A DNA stretch of 64,000 nucleotides from Calothrix parasitica NIES-267 (GTDB lineage: Bacteria; Cyanobacteriota; Cyanobacteriia; Cyanobacteriales; Nostocaceae), in assembly GCF_002368095.1 (NCBI RefSeq), contig NZ_AP018227.1, positions 7,208,123 through 7,272,122 on the forward strand, in the 5' to 3' direction. The notes below the pieces were generated by a model. The model saw only the letters and a program-made list of their open reading frames with translations. It searched no databases and had not been told where the DNA came from. A program made the position numbers and the translations under genes. This document shows, in pieces, positions 54,855-64,000 of this stretch (the first letter of the stretch is position 1; every line of letters begins with the position of its first letter).

Positions 54855-56636
54855 TTCACCAGAATTTGATTCAGTTTCCGGGGTTGCTTCCGCTTCGGGT
54901 TTATTTCTTTTTTCCTCTTGAGAAGGAGTTGGTCTTTTTATCGAAGGAATTTTGATATCGGGAATTTTGACATCGGGAATTTTGACATCGGGAATTTTGG
55001 GAGATGGAATACTAGTAGGAAAACTGGTAGGAATATTTATTCTTGGTCGCTTTGGTTTTTCAGTGTTTTCTGGTGTGGGTGTTTGTTCTACTGCTGGTTC
55101 TGTAGGTTCAGTTTCGGGTTCTGGTGTTGGTTCAATTTCGGGAGTCACTTGAACGGGTTCTTCCAAAGTAACCCTTAAAGTATATTCGGCTGTGGGAATG
55201 TCAGGAAGATTATTTAATTCAATCGTATATCTACCTGTAAAAGGTAAATCCCCTTTGTAAGAGCTTACCTGTCGCGCTGCACTGTCAACAAATTCTTTAT
55301 TAGGCCCCAATACTGTTAAAGAAACACCATTCTCTTCAACTAAAACTGCTGTGAGTACTTGTCCTTCGTCACCTCTAAAAGTGTACTGAACGGTTTGGTT
55401 TTCTTTTAATTTTCCTCTAACTGTAGCTGTATCGGAAAAACCAAAGTTGAGTCGCTTACTAAAAACAACTGGTTCATCTGTTTGAGGTGTCGGTGTAGGA
55501 GTCGGAGTAAACAGCGGTGTATCAAATGTTTGTGGGGGAGGGGATTCTGGTCGCCGTGAATTTGATGCATTTTGAATCGTTGTAACTAAAGCCCAAGAAC
55601 CCAATCCCGCTAATAATACTACAGCTGCACCGATTACAAATACTGCTAGCGGATTATCAACAACAGGGTCTTTTGGTGGTGGAATTACTGGGGCCGGTTG
55701 ACGACGAGGTGATGGCTGTACGGGGTCCGGTCTGCGACCGACAGCAACTGTTTGCATCCTTGATATATCGGGTTTCGCAGGGGTCGATTGATTCGTAGAT
55801 TGATTTAAAGTATCTAATGCTTCTGAAACTTCACTTGCACTTTGGTAGCGACCCCCCGGTTTATGGCTCAACATGCGATTCAAAATTTCAGCAAATCTTG
55901 GTTTCACCGTTACCCAGCGCTGCCAATTCCAAACTAATAAGTTTTCATCAAATAATTCCGCAGGTTCTTTCGCAGTTAGCAAAACTATTGCGCTCACTGT
56001 TAAAGCATATAAGTCACTACTAGGATAAGCTTGACCCGTTTGGATTTGTTCGCTCGGAGAATAACCGGGTTTTCCTACATAAGTTTGAGGTGTTGAATTT
56101 TGCGATCGCAATCGCAATCGTAATTCTTTGACCACACCGAAATCAATTAGAACCGGCAATTTATCGCTTTCACGCATGATGATATTGTCCGGTGAAATAT
56201 CACGATGAATAATTCCTTTGCTGTGAATGTAGCCTAATACGGGCAACATCGAACGGATTAATCGCAATACTTCTGCTTCGGTAAAAGAACCACCGATACT
56301 CTTACGTTCTTCGAGTAAATCGTAGTAGGTTTTCCCCTCTACATAATCCTGTACTAAAAATAAGCGCTGGTCTTGTTCAAATCTTTCCCGAAACTTTGGT
56401 ACTTGGGGATGCTCGATTTGATACAAACTAGCTGCTTCTCGTTCAAAAAGTTCCTGTGCTTTTTGCCAAGCTGAGGCTCCCGTAGCAGTTGGAATTAATT
56501 CTTTAATCGCGCAAAGTTCGTTAAAACGCCTTTGGTCCTCGGCTAAATAGGTTCTACCGAATCCCCCTTGACCCAGAGTTTTAATGATTTTGTAACGGTT
56601 TTGCAATATAGTACCAGCATTAATTGGTGGTTGCAT
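54849..56636 (-). CDS. Serine/threonine protein kinase with single TM and PPC-like tail
   Basis: 595 residues. Kinase domain 14-275: glycine loop LGQGGFGRTYLAED (21-34), Lys45 in CAIKEL, HRDISPDN (144-151), DFG 165-167 and YVGKPGYSPSEQ activation segment, all intact. Next a Pro-rich linker, one membrane helix (~330-354), then an extracytoplasmic part with a PPC-type beta domain (TVRGKLKENQTVQYTFRGDEGQVLTAVL...GRYTIELNN). The end is a Pro/Glu/Thr-rich region with repeated IPDVK pentads. Cyanobacteria have many such kinases (SpkB/SpkC-like); the target is unknown. Confidence 0.92.
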   Translation of the reverse strand: MQPPINAGTILQNRYKIIKTLGQGGFGRTYLAEDQRRFNELCAIKELIPTATGASAWQKAQELFEREAASLYQIEHPQVPKFRERFEQDQRLFLVQDYVEGKTYYDLLEERKSIGGSFTEAEVLRLIRSMLPVLGYIHSKGIIHRDISPDNIIMRESDKLPVLIDFGVVKELRLRLRSQNSTPQTYVGKPGYSPSEQIQTGQAYPSSDLYALTVSAIVLLTAKEPAELFDENLLVWNWQRWVTVKPRFAEILNRMLSHKPGGRYQSASEVSEALDTLNQSTNQSTPAKPDISRMQTVAVGRRPDPVQPSPRRQPAPVIPPPKDPVVDNPLAVFVIGAAVVLLAGLGSWALVTTIQNASNSRRPESPPPQTFDTPLFTPTPTPTPQTDEPVVFSKRLNFGFSDTATVRGKLKENQTVQYTFRGDEGQVLTAVLVEENGVSLTVLGPNKEFVDSAARQVSSYKGDLPFTGRYTIELNNLPDIPTAEYTLRVTLEEPVQVTPEIEPTPEPETEPTEPAVEQTPTPENTEKPKRPRINIPTSFPTSIPSPKIPDVKIPDVKIPDIKIPSIKRPTPSQEEKRNKPEAEATPETESNSGEN

Positions 56637-57717
56637 AGTGAATTGATTTTGTGTTACAGGTTGCCCAGAGGATTTACTGAGAATCTATCAGTCAAAGTAA
56701 TAGTGGCGACAGATTAATCTACATGCATATTGCTAATAGCGAAAATGCTTGTTTTACTCATTGTCACATTTTGCTTAATTTATGAATGTGTCAAAAGGTA
56801 GACAAGTTACGTTTTTAAGAAAAATAATATTTTTTTAAGTAGAGCAGTAAAGATATTCACTTACCCGCAGGAGGATATTTACCTAAACAAGCACAAGAAA
56901 AGAAATGACATTGACCAGCTGAGACACAGAATAGGGGACTTACATGACAATAGCCCTGACTCTAAAATATTCGTAGAAAAGATTAAGTACATTAGTATTG
57001 TTGCGAATAAGCAGCAAGCAGCATAATATTCAGAGCCAGTCACTCTTAAACAATTCATAATTATTTATTAATAAGACCATTAATATTATAAAATATTTAA
57101 TTACGACAACTTATTTGTATTATGAGTACTTATACTCAGAAATGTAAGCATATTCACATAAATGTTGTTTATTAACGATTACGGTAGCAAGCATTAAAAA
57201 TCTGGTGCAATTTTTAGCTATGAAGAGTTGCATGTTTTCTAAATTTAAACTCTAAATAAATATATAGTTGCTCGTTCTTTGAGGGAGATCCAAAAATAAG
57301 ATATCCAGTTTTATCAGATAAATTTTGGATAAAACCTAGAGTAATGGGGGTTTCGCCTTTGGGTTGGAACCCAAAGCTAGATATTTTATTACTTGTAAGT
57401 GTCTAAGCTGTAGAGCAATTTTTAAGATGTGTATAACCGATGAAATTAGGAGGTTAAAGCGAAAAAATTATCTATATCTAATTTTTATCTGTAGAAATAA
57501 AAAAATAAATAAAATAAAAAATGGGTCTAGTCAGCAAGGTTAATATCAGTTAAGCTGACAGTGGTTTATTTTTCTTTGTGGATTAGAAAATTTACATAAT
57601 TGCATAGTTTTGTGGAGGAATGTTTCAGTATCGAAATCAAAGATTTGGAACAAACGACATAGAATTATGTACAAGTATTTGAGTCCAAGAAGTCAAAATA
57701 AAAATGAAAATATTGCA
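56637..57717. other. Long non-coding stretch upstream of prs
   Basis: About 1.1 kb without a supported ORF; it contains a CTTTGGGTT/AACCCAAAG palindrome near 57355-57376 and GGAGG-type signals near 57613, out of frame with the real prs start. It is long enough for a long leader or a small RNA, but I see no family I can name. Confidence 0.5.
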
Positions 57718-58734
57718 ATGAATGCACAACGAGGGTCTGCTGTGCTGAGTACTGCCACTTTAAAGGTGAAACCAGCGATAACGGGGCTGACAGAAAATCA
57801 TCGTCTGCGACTGTTTTCTGGCTCTGCGAATTTAGAATTATCCCAAGAAGTAGCCCGTTATTTGGGTATGGACTTGGGACCGATGATTCGCAAAAGATTT
57901 GCAGATGGGGAACTCTACGTTCAAATACAGGAATCAATTCGGGGCTGTGATGTTTACTTAATCCAGCCCTCTTGTAATCCTGTGAATGATAATTTAATGG
58001 AATTGCTAGTGATGATTGACGCTTGTCGTCGAGCATCTGCACGACAGATCACAGCGGTAATTCCTTACTACGGTTATGCTCGTGCTGATAGAAAAACAGC
58101 GGGAAGGGAGTCAATAACAGCCAAACTGGTTGCAAACTTGATTACTCAAGCAGGTGCAAACCGGATTTTGGCAATGGACTTACACTCTGCACAAATACAG
58201 GGTTATTTCGATATTCCCTTAGACCATGTTTACAGCACCCCGGTGCTTTTGGAATATTTGGCAAGTAAGGACTTATCAGATATCGTAGTTGTTTCTCCTG
58301 ATGTGGGTGGTGTAGCAAGAGCTAGGTCTTTTGCGAAAAAACTCAATGATGCACCTTTAGCGATTATCGATAAACGTCGTCAAGCTCATAATGTAGCTGA
58401 AGTTCTTAACGTGATTGGTGACGTTAAGGGTAAAACAGCGGTTATGGTAGACGACATGATTGATACTGCGGGAACCATCAGCGAGGGAGCGCGTTTACTG
58501 CGTAAAGAAGGAGCACGTCAAGTATATGCTTGTGCGACTCACGCTGTCTTCTCTCCACCTGCGGTAGAAAGACTTTCTAGTGGTTTGTTTGAAGAAGTAA
58601 TTGTCACTAATACAATTCCTTACGATAACAGTAAAAACTTCCCTCAATTAAAAAGGCTTTCGGTTGCGAACCTTTTAGGAGAAACTATTTGGCGAATTCA
58701 TGAAGATAATTCCGTGAGTAGTATGTTCCGTTAA
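57718..58734 (+). CDS. prs: Ribose-phosphate pyrophosphokinase (PRPP synthetase)
   Basis: About 338 residues from the ATG at 57718; the frame is open upstream to 57610, but the sequence MNAQRGSAVLSTATLKVKP is the start that I know from Nostoc Prs. The enzyme makes PRPP from ribose-5-phosphate and ATP for nucleotide, His and Trp synthesis. Seen: RLFSGSANLELSQEVARYLG, FADGELYVQIQESIRG, YYGYARADRK with the ATP-binding loop, the VVVSPDVGGVARARSFAKKL block, and the PRPP loop VDDMIDTAGT. A terminator follows. Confidence 0.96.
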   Translation: MNAQRGSAVLSTATLKVKPAITGLTENHRLRLFSGSANLELSQEVARYLGMDLGPMIRKRFADGELYVQIQESIRGCDVYLIQPSCNPVNDNLMELLVMIDACRRASARQITAVIPYYGYARADRKTAGRESITAKLVANLITQAGANRILAMDLHSAQIQGYFDIPLDHVYSTPVLLEYLASKDLSDIVVVSPDVGGVARARSFAKKLNDAPLAIIDKRRQAHNVAEVLNVIGDVKGKTAVMVDDMIDTAGTISEGARLLRKEGARQVYACATHAVFSPPAVERLSSGLFEEVIVTNTIPYDNSKNFPQLKRLSVANLLGETIWRIHEDNSVSSMFR

Positions 58735-58762
58735 ATAATTAATTTTAGTAATTGAATATAGG

Positions 58763-58806
58763 GGATGAAGTTTAATGTTTTTTATCTTCATCCTTTATTT
58801 TTTGTT
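58763..58806 (+). terminator. Rho-independent terminator of prs
   Basis: The stem GGATGAAG/CTTCATCC around a 15-nt AT-rich loop is followed by TTTATTTTTT, about 30 bp after the prs stop. It is the clearest terminator in the window. Confidence 0.85.
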
Positions 58807-59148
58807 TATTTTGATTAAGTTAATTTTTTCTACCGGTTTGTAACACTTGAATATTTAATTTTACCTTTATTAATAAAGTTTCAAATAAATAAATGGGAAT
58901 TCAGTTTGTTTAAGTAGGGAATAGGGGTATATGAGGTACACCTAATTATTTGAGGGAGTAGTAAGTAGTAAGTAGGGAGCAAAAAAAGAATAATTACACT
59001 AGTTTGAGCTATGGGCTAGTTTTTTTGAATACAAGACACTATTTCGTGAATAAACTTATATTTTTTCTACGTTAGCAAAATAATTAATTATCAAATGGGA
59101 ACAATAAAGCTATAGGAAAAGATAAATATCAGGGATAGCTTGTATTGT
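58807..59148. other. Promoter region of the helicase operon
   Basis: AT-rich sequence with a GTAGTAAGTAGGGAGC-like repeat near 58960; no ORF. Upstream of 59149 is AGGGATAGC, which may be the ribosome-binding site. Confidence 0.5.
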
Positions 59149-61506
59149 ATGCCACAGATAAGAATTATTAGAGCAGCTTTGCGCGAGATTCAGAAACTTC
59201 CCCATACTGCTTGCGAGATAGTTTATGAAATTTTACGTAGTCTTAGTCAAGGAATTGATACAGATACAATATTGGTTGAAAAGTATAGTAGTCTACGTTT
59301 GTTAAGAACTAAAAAAGGCAATGTTCGCGTTATCTGGAAAAAAGAAGATAATAACGATATTCTGATAATTAAAGCTGCATGTCGTGATGATGCTTATGAA
59401 AGTAAGTTAACAGATAGAGATTTTGATAATCAAGAATTAATAGCTGAACTTGATTTTCTAAAAGAATTACAGGTAGTTGAAAGCAATTTTTCTCAACATC
59501 CTGCATACCATTGGAATAGTGAAATAAATTCGGATTGGTATAAATTTGTATTTAATAGCTATCGTTATTCCCCTGTCAGAACGAGTTATCAAAAAGAATT
59601 CTTTGATAAAGTTTTTAACCCTCTTACTATATACAAATATAATCAAAACAAAGAAGAATTAAATAACCAAGCTTGTATAATCCAAAGCGCTCCAGGAACT
59701 GGAAAAACTGTATGTGCAACTTTGTTTGCTTGTGAAATTCATCGAGAAAATCAATGGAACATCATGTTAATAGTTCCAGATGCATTAAAGAAGGATATTG
59801 CCAAATATTCTGAAATACAACAAGCTCGAATCCAAGATAGTTTTTCTTTATTAACTTTTCGAGAATGGTTACATCAAATAAATCCTGAATTTGAAAATTG
59901 TTTAGCATCACCCGAAGAAGAATTAAAAGCTTTACAAGAAGCTGTAAAACGTACTTCTCAAGTAAGAAATATTAATCCTAGAGATATTGTTTACAGAGAT
60001 GTATTGCTTTATCAATGTTTTGTACTTGATATAGAAAATCAAAATCAAACTCGGAATGCTGTTTTTAAAGAAAACCAATTACAACTAAAGGAATTAGCAA
60101 AGATTGATAAAAAATTCTGGTTAGAAGGTTTATTAGATAAGAAATCTCGTTTGGATATTGCAATAGAACTTAAAAAAAATCCGTCTTTAGCAAAATTCAA
60201 ATCTGGTAATACTCTGCTCATAATTGATGAAGCTCAAGATTTTATGCTTTATGAATTACAAGCATTACTAGATTGTTACAAAACATGGAATAAAAATAAT
60301 CCAGAGAATCAAATATATGTTTGGTTATTAGGAGATTTGAACCAACGAATAGTACCTACAGATTTTAATTGGGGACAATTACACCTGGGAAATCCAATTA
60401 GTTTAGAGAAAAACTATCGAAATTCTCGTAATATCATCGAATTCGCTAATCAGTTTTGGGATTTAGCAAAAAAGCTCAATAAAAAATTTAAAGGAAAATA
60501 TTTACCATTACCTGTTAGTTCAGAAAATGCTTTTGAAGTTGGAGAAAAGGTACGGGTTTTAAAATGCGATTCAAGAGACGATGCTTTAATTTTTCTACAA
60601 CAGCTTGCTCGGGAATGTCAGTCTAAAGAAAATAAACGTTATTTATTACATGATTTAGCTAATGCTGTTAAAGTAATTTCCCATCATAATTTAGATATTT
60701 CCGATGAAAACCTGGTTATTCTCAATGCTGAAGATGCAAAAGGTAGAGAATTTGAAGCTTGTGTGGCTGTTGATTTATTCGCAGGAACTAAAGAACCATC
60801 ATTAGAGGAAGCTTTTCAATGGTATACCTTATTAACTCGCGCTCGCTCTCGATTGTTAATAGTAATTACCCCTGAAGAATTAAATCGCTTAAATTTTAGC
60901 CAGCATAATTATTTTGAAAATTGTTTAAATATTGATTCTCAATTAGCTATAAGCTGGATTACACAATTAGCGAGCGATGTTGATATCAGTAAAATATCCA
61001 ACGTCAAACAGCGCTTGCTTAAACGATGCGAAACCGGACACTTATACTGGGATACTTATTTAGCGCTGCAATTGGCAGGAATTGAGGGAGATGAGTTATA
61101 CCAGTGGGAGAAGGATGCAATTTCTTGCTTGAAGAAACATAAGAATGAAGACTTAAAATCTGAATTAAATAATATTTATAATACTTCTTTAAGGTGTTTG
61201 CTATGGAGAGCAATGGAGTTTTCTTGGCAAGCGGTAATAGAAGCGCTGGAGTTACAAAAAACAGATTTTAATGAGTACGAGCGTTTACTTAATAGTGTGG
61301 CTAAAGATTTAGAAATTAAAGGATTAACTTATGAAGCTGCGCGGGTAAAAGCGCGTATTCGTGAAGATAAAACTTATTTAACTTTTCCATTCTGGCAAGA
61401 GATAAGTAAAAAATCTAGTTCTTCTCAACCTTTAGTAACACTACTTTGTGAAGCATTTGCATCTAGAATTGAAAATATTTTTGAAAAACAGGATATAAAA
61501 TCATGA
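59149..61506 (+). CDS. RelE-like domain fused to superfamily-1 (UvrD-type) helicase
   Basis: 785 residues from the ATG at 59149. Residues 1-~85 (PQIRIIRAALREIQKLPHTACEIVYEILRSL...SLRLLRTKKGNVRVIWKK...ILIIKAACRDDAYE) follow the RelE/ParE pattern of a toxin fold. Then an SF1 helicase: Walker A SAPGTGKTVC (~180-189), DEAQ (360-363) in LLIIDEAQDF, motif III WLLGDLNQRI, motif IV ENYRNS-like LEKNYRNSRNII, motif V NAEDAKGREFEACVAVD, motif VI YTLLTRARSRLLIVIT. No nuclease domain is visible. The following gene overlaps its stop (ATGA). It may remodel nucleic acid near a ribonuclease-like head; the role is unknown. Confidence 0.88.
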   Translation: MPQIRIIRAALREIQKLPHTACEIVYEILRSLSQGIDTDTILVEKYSSLRLLRTKKGNVRVIWKKEDNNDILIIKAACRDDAYESKLTDRDFDNQELIAELDFLKELQVVESNFSQHPAYHWNSEINSDWYKFVFNSYRYSPVRTSYQKEFFDKVFNPLTIYKYNQNKEELNNQACIIQSAPGTGKTVCATLFACEIHRENQWNIMLIVPDALKKDIAKYSEIQQARIQDSFSLLTFREWLHQINPEFENCLASPEEELKALQEAVKRTSQVRNINPRDIVYRDVLLYQCFVLDIENQNQTRNAVFKENQLQLKELAKIDKKFWLEGLLDKKSRLDIAIELKKNPSLAKFKSGNTLLIIDEAQDFMLYELQALLDCYKTWNKNNPENQIYVWLLGDLNQRIVPTDFNWGQLHLGNPISLEKNYRNSRNIIEFANQFWDLAKKLNKKFKGKYLPLPVSSENAFEVGEKVRVLKCDSRDDALIFLQQLARECQSKENKRYLLHDLANAVKVISHHNLDISDENLVILNAEDAKGREFEACVAVDLFAGTKEPSLEEAFQWYTLLTRARSRLLIVITPEELNRLNFSQHNYFENCLNIDSQLAISWITQLASDVDISKISNVKQRLLKRCETGHLYWDTYLALQLAGIEGDELYQWEKDAISCLKKHKNEDLKSELNNIYNTSLRCLLWRAMEFSWQAVIEALELQKTDFNEYERLLNSVAKDLEIKGLTYEAARVKARIREDKTYLTFPFWQEISKKSSSSQPLVTLLCEAFASRIENIFEKQDIKS

Positions 61507-62117
61507 TAAATTCAGTAGAATCAGAAACCAAAATTTCGGATAAACAAGTAGCAGAACAACTTGAAATATTATCGGTCAAAATTCAAGAAGGAATTGATAA
61601 AGCTTATCAAGTTGTGAAAGAAGCCGAAGAAATTAAACGAGAAATTGAATTACAAAAAGCAGATTTTAGTCCTACTGTTGAAAAAGCAGTATCTGTAGGA
61701 GAACAAATACAGCGTTGGGAAGAAGTATTAAATCAGGTTGCAGAAGTAGCAGATAAAGAAACTATTCAAAGATTAGAGCAGGAAATAGAATCGGCTAGCA
61801 ACAAAATTAATGAAGTTCAATCACAGGTAGGACATACAGATAGAATTTTTGATGCATTTATGAGTGAATTGCAAAGTCGTTTAGTGGAAGTTAGTCAATT
61901 AAAAAGTCAAATTGAGCAAGATAAACAGGTGGTTCAAGATTTAGCGAAGGAAACTGACGATAAATATCAACGAATTTTGCAAATTTTTTCTCAGATGTCC
62001 GAAAAAAAAGAATCTGAACTACCACAAAAGCCTCCAATTATAAATACAATCAGTAGTGAAAATATTGCTGATGATTTATTTTCAGAATTAGATTTTCATG
62101 TTGGGTTAGATAAATAA
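61503..62117 (+). CDS. Coiled-coil protein coupled to the helicase gene
   Basis: 204 residues, almost all helical with heptads (AEQLEILSVKIQEGIDKAYQVVKEAEEIKREIELQKA, RLEQEIESASNKINEVQSQV, RLVEVSQLKSQIEQDKQVVQDLAKETDDKYQRILQIFSQM). It has no signal peptide and no domain I can name. The start overlaps the helicase stop by four bases (ATGA), so translation is coupled and a complex with the helicase is likely. Confidence 0.82.
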   Translation: MINSVESETKISDKQVAEQLEILSVKIQEGIDKAYQVVKEAEEIKREIELQKADFSPTVEKAVSVGEQIQRWEEVLNQVAEVADKETIQRLEQEIESASNKINEVQSQVGHTDRIFDAFMSELQSRLVEVSQLKSQIEQDKQVVQDLAKETDDKYQRILQIFSQMSEKKESELPQKPPIINTISSENIADDLFSELDFHVGLDK

Positions 62118-62206
62118 TATGGAGAATTGAGAAAGCTGGATTGTCTACAAAAACGGGTTTCTCAATTCTAAAATTTTATTAGAGTGCTTTTGCGTAAAAA
62201 AATAGT

Positions 62207-63583
62207 ATGTGCGAACAATTAAGAGAACAAGACGCAGCTAGTCCACATACATCTAGCGAGCGTTTGGAAAAGTTAGCATGGATGAATGGAAAATTAGCCA
62301 CAATTGTTGCTCAGAATTCTGCTACTCCACCTGAGCTATTAACTAAATTATATCGGAATTGGAATTCGGGTTTATCACTTAGAAGAACTATAGCTTTAAA
62401 TCCTAATGTACCGATGAATCTTGTTTGGGAATTTATACTTGAATTTCCTCAAGAAATATTTTCTCATCCTATTTCTAATCAATTACTTACCTCATACCCA
62501 GATTTAGTAAAAGAAACTCCAGATAAAACATTATTGAATCTCTTAAAATCCGAACGTATACCTGATTTATTGCTAAATGCAGCCTCAAAACAAACTAACA
62601 AAAAGTTTGTATTATCTATGCTTATGAACCCTAAAACCTCTGTAGCTCATTTAGTTAATCTATTTGAATTGTTTTCTCCTTTATACTACAGAGGAAGTAA
62701 TTCAAATGAATGTCAGAATAATTGGGATATCTTATTTAGCATCGATAATCATGTAAGTTGGGAGCAAGAATTAAAATCCGGATGGCAAGATGAGGTTTTC
62801 AATCATATTTGTGCAATTAATTATGTTGATGACATTTCTAGTAAAGAATTCGTAAGAATATTGCAGCCAGAAATTAATGATTTATCTCAACATATAGTAA
62901 ATGATTCTTATCCAAATTCAACTTATAAAAATATTTGCTGTAGACTTTTAGAAAGTTTTCCATTTGCATTACAAGAAAAGCAGAAAAATACAGATTTTAA
63001 TGAACATATAGCCCATAGTCCAACTCCTTCCAGTCAAGATATTGAAACTTTAGCTCAAGACTATCGGAACGACTCTAATTTATCATATCGAAATGATATA
63101 CCCACAAACATATTAAAAAAAATAGCTAGACGTTCAGATGATTATCGTATACTTGAGAGAATTGCTTTGAATCCAAATTGTGATGTTGAAACTTTAGAAA
63201 TTCTAGCTGAGGATATCGATTATGGGGTACGTTCTAACGTTGCTAGAAATACTAAAACACCATTACATATTTTGGAAAAATTAGCTGAAGATTCTTATAA
63301 AGAAGCTCGCTATGCAATATTAAATAATCCTAACTTTACTAGAGAAGCTTTTTTAAGATTATTTCGGAAAATATTTGGTATAGAGAATTATTCTTTGGGT
63401 GGTTTACTGCTTTTATTAAACCCTAATGTTTCACCTGTTTTTCTTGCAGAAAATGCTGATTCTATATTGTGGATTGAACGCTATATAATTGCTGTACATC
63501 CTCGAACATCTATTGATACTTTGCAGATTCTTGCTAAAGATACTAATCGTTTTGTACGTGCAGCCGCTTTAGAACGCTTTTAA
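62207..63583 (+). CDS. Leucine-rich-repeat-variant (LRV)/HEAT-like repeat protein
   Basis: 458 residues, without a ribosome-binding site that I can pick. Short alpha-helical repeats of 20-24 residues recur: NSATPPELLTKLYRN, LRRTIALNPNVPMNLVWEF, LERIALNPNCDVETLEILAEDIDYGVRSNVARNTKTPLHILEKLAEDSYKEARYAILNNP. The pattern (S/N)PxTPxxxLxxLAxDxxxxVRxxxAxNP fits LRV/HEAT-like solenoids, which bind proteins or nucleic acids. It starts 90 bp after the coiled-coil gene on the same strand and is probably the last gene of the operon. Confidence 0.82.
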   Translation: MCEQLREQDAASPHTSSERLEKLAWMNGKLATIVAQNSATPPELLTKLYRNWNSGLSLRRTIALNPNVPMNLVWEFILEFPQEIFSHPISNQLLTSYPDLVKETPDKTLLNLLKSERIPDLLLNAASKQTNKKFVLSMLMNPKTSVAHLVNLFELFSPLYYRGSNSNECQNNWDILFSIDNHVSWEQELKSGWQDEVFNHICAINYVDDISSKEFVRILQPEINDLSQHIVNDSYPNSTYKNICCRLLESFPFALQEKQKNTDFNEHIAHSPTPSSQDIETLAQDYRNDSNLSYRNDIPTNILKKIARRSDDYRILERIALNPNCDVETLEILAEDIDYGVRSNVARNTKTPLHILEKLAEDSYKEARYAILNNPNFTREAFLRLFRKIFGIENYSLGGLLLLLNPNVSPVFLAENADSILWIERYIIAVHPRTSIDTLQILAKDTNRFVRAAALERF

Positions 63584-63646
63584 AAAAGGTGCGTTGCGCT
63601 AAAGCGAAAACACACCCTACAAGACTACAAGACTAAATACAGAATT

Positions 63647-63847
63647 TTATTTATCTGCTTGATGTTGAAGAATAATTTTTTGTAAATAACTCATATCTTC
63701 CAATGATTGAGGTGCTGGATAAACTGGATTGTTAGGGTTTCTAAATTTATCTAAATAAAATTCAAAAGCTGCTTTGTCATTACGATTATCTAACATATAT
63801 TGACGTAATTCTTCCCTACTCATTGAGTTAAAATCTGGGGTAGCCAT
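63647..63847 (-). CDS. DUF6887 small protein
   Basis: About 66 residues from the ATG at 63847 (MATPDFNSMSREELRQYMLDNRNDKAAFEFYLDKFRNP). The SREELRxYxLxNRxDxxAF pattern fits a small cyanobacterial protein family that I know next to DUF6888; the function is unknown. It overlaps the upstream gene's stop by 20 bp, which indicates coupled translation. Confidence 0.75.
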   Translation of the reverse strand: MATPDFNSMSREELRQYMLDNRNDKAAFEFYLDKFRNPNNPVYPAPQSLEDMSYLQKIILQHQADK

Positions 63848-64000
63848 TATAAAAACTCCAGTCACCATTTTCTAAAATTACTAACTCTATCTCTTTACCC
63901 GCTAGAAAATAAATTTCCTTTGTCCTTTCATCTATCCGAATCAAATTAATTGTCTGATACATACTAGTTATAGAAGCACCGAGAACAAAACAAGTTTTTA
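63828..64000 (-). CDS. DUF6888 small protein, 5' end outside the window
   Basis: Fifty-six codons plus stop can be read from the window edge (…MYQTINLIRIDERTKEIYFLAGKEIELVILENGDWSFYNG…). The pattern fits the partner of DUF6887 that precedes it in cyanobacteria. It runs into the following gene by 20 bp. The beginning lies beyond position 64000. Confidence 0.72.
   Translation of the reverse strand, partial: KTCFVLGASITSMYQTINLIRIDERTKEIYFLAGKEIELVILENGDWSFYNGYPRF

Noticed and set aside
54918-55178. Plus-strand frames rich in FDIGN repeats
   Set aside because: They are the antisense of the IPDVK repeats in the kinase tail.
57610-57717. Prs start at 57610 or 57667
   Set aside because: The added residues do not resemble Prs, and MNAQRGSAVLS at 57718 is the family start; the GGAGG at 57613 is followed by an out-of-frame ATG.
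1-64000. tRNA, rRNA and tmRNA genes
   Set aside because: I looked for T-loop and rRNA-like stretches in the gaps and recognised none; a covariance-model scan would be needed to exclude them.

Overview
The window looks like chromosomal DNA of a filamentous, probably heterocyst-forming cyanobacterium (Nostocales, Calothrix/Rivularia-like). This rests on gene content typical of that group: a GUN4-domain protein, pentapeptide-repeat proteins, a NACHT-WD40 protein, a Ser/Thr kinase with a PPC-like tail, an NADH-dehydrogenase-like/SelD fusion, a RelN-type antitoxin, a DUF6888/DUF6887 pair, and a Prs sequence that I recognise as very close to Nostoc. The base composition is AT-rich, there are scattered GCGATCGC (HIP1) sites, and heptanucleotide short tandem repeats (STRRs) sit between many genes. 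I recognised no rRNA, tRNA, CRISPR array or intact transposase gene.

Layout. 0.3-8 kb: a CPA2 cation:proton antiporter, then an RND efflux adaptor and pump separated by an array of about sixteen 16-17 bp tandem repeats and a GUN4-domain gene. 8.3-13 kb: a COQ4-like gene divergent from a TetR regulator over a near-palindromic operator, then a small lipoprotein, a 2Fe-2S ferredoxin, a GNAT acetyltransferase, a pirin and a Uma2-type protein. 13.4-20.6 kb: two DUF4126 membrane paralogues, a sigma-70-type regulator, a histone-deacetylase-family hydrolase, an FCP1-like HAD phosphatase and ArfB, interleaved with decayed toxin-antitoxin genes and a Uma2 remnant. 20.7-24.7 kb: a TPR histidine kinase followed by a response regulator fused to an AlbA_2 (Schlafen-type) domain. 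25-30 kb: TRAP permease genes dctQ-dctM, a VOC protein, a GNAT and small unknown genes.

30-41 kb: an unknown 525-residue protein with a collapsed pseudogene copy beside it, a 1,510-residue NACHT NTPase with fourteen WD40 repeats, and a secreted metzincin-like protease with six FG-GAP/VCBS-like repeats. 41.7-48 kb: a MITE with target-site duplication, a DUF4419 gene divergent from an ankyrin/Kelch-like gene, and the NDH-SelD fusion, whose interdomain linker is made of dispersed-repeat DNA. 48-59 kb: two pentapeptide-repeat proteins, a small membrane protein, a GST, an M20 peptidase, BioD, a second MITE copy, a Ser/Thr kinase and Prs. 59-63.6 kb: a compact three-gene unit of a RelE-like/superfamily-1 helicase fusion, an overlapping coiled-coil gene and a leucine-rich-repeat-variant (LRV) protein. 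The window ends in a DUF6888-DUF6887 pair.

The best candidates for an under-described system are the RelE-helicase/coiled-coil/LRV unit (59.1-63.6 kb), the TPR-kinase/AlbA_2 response-regulator pair (20.7-24.7 kb) and the NACHT-WD40 protein. All of these calls come from reading the sequence; no database search was run.
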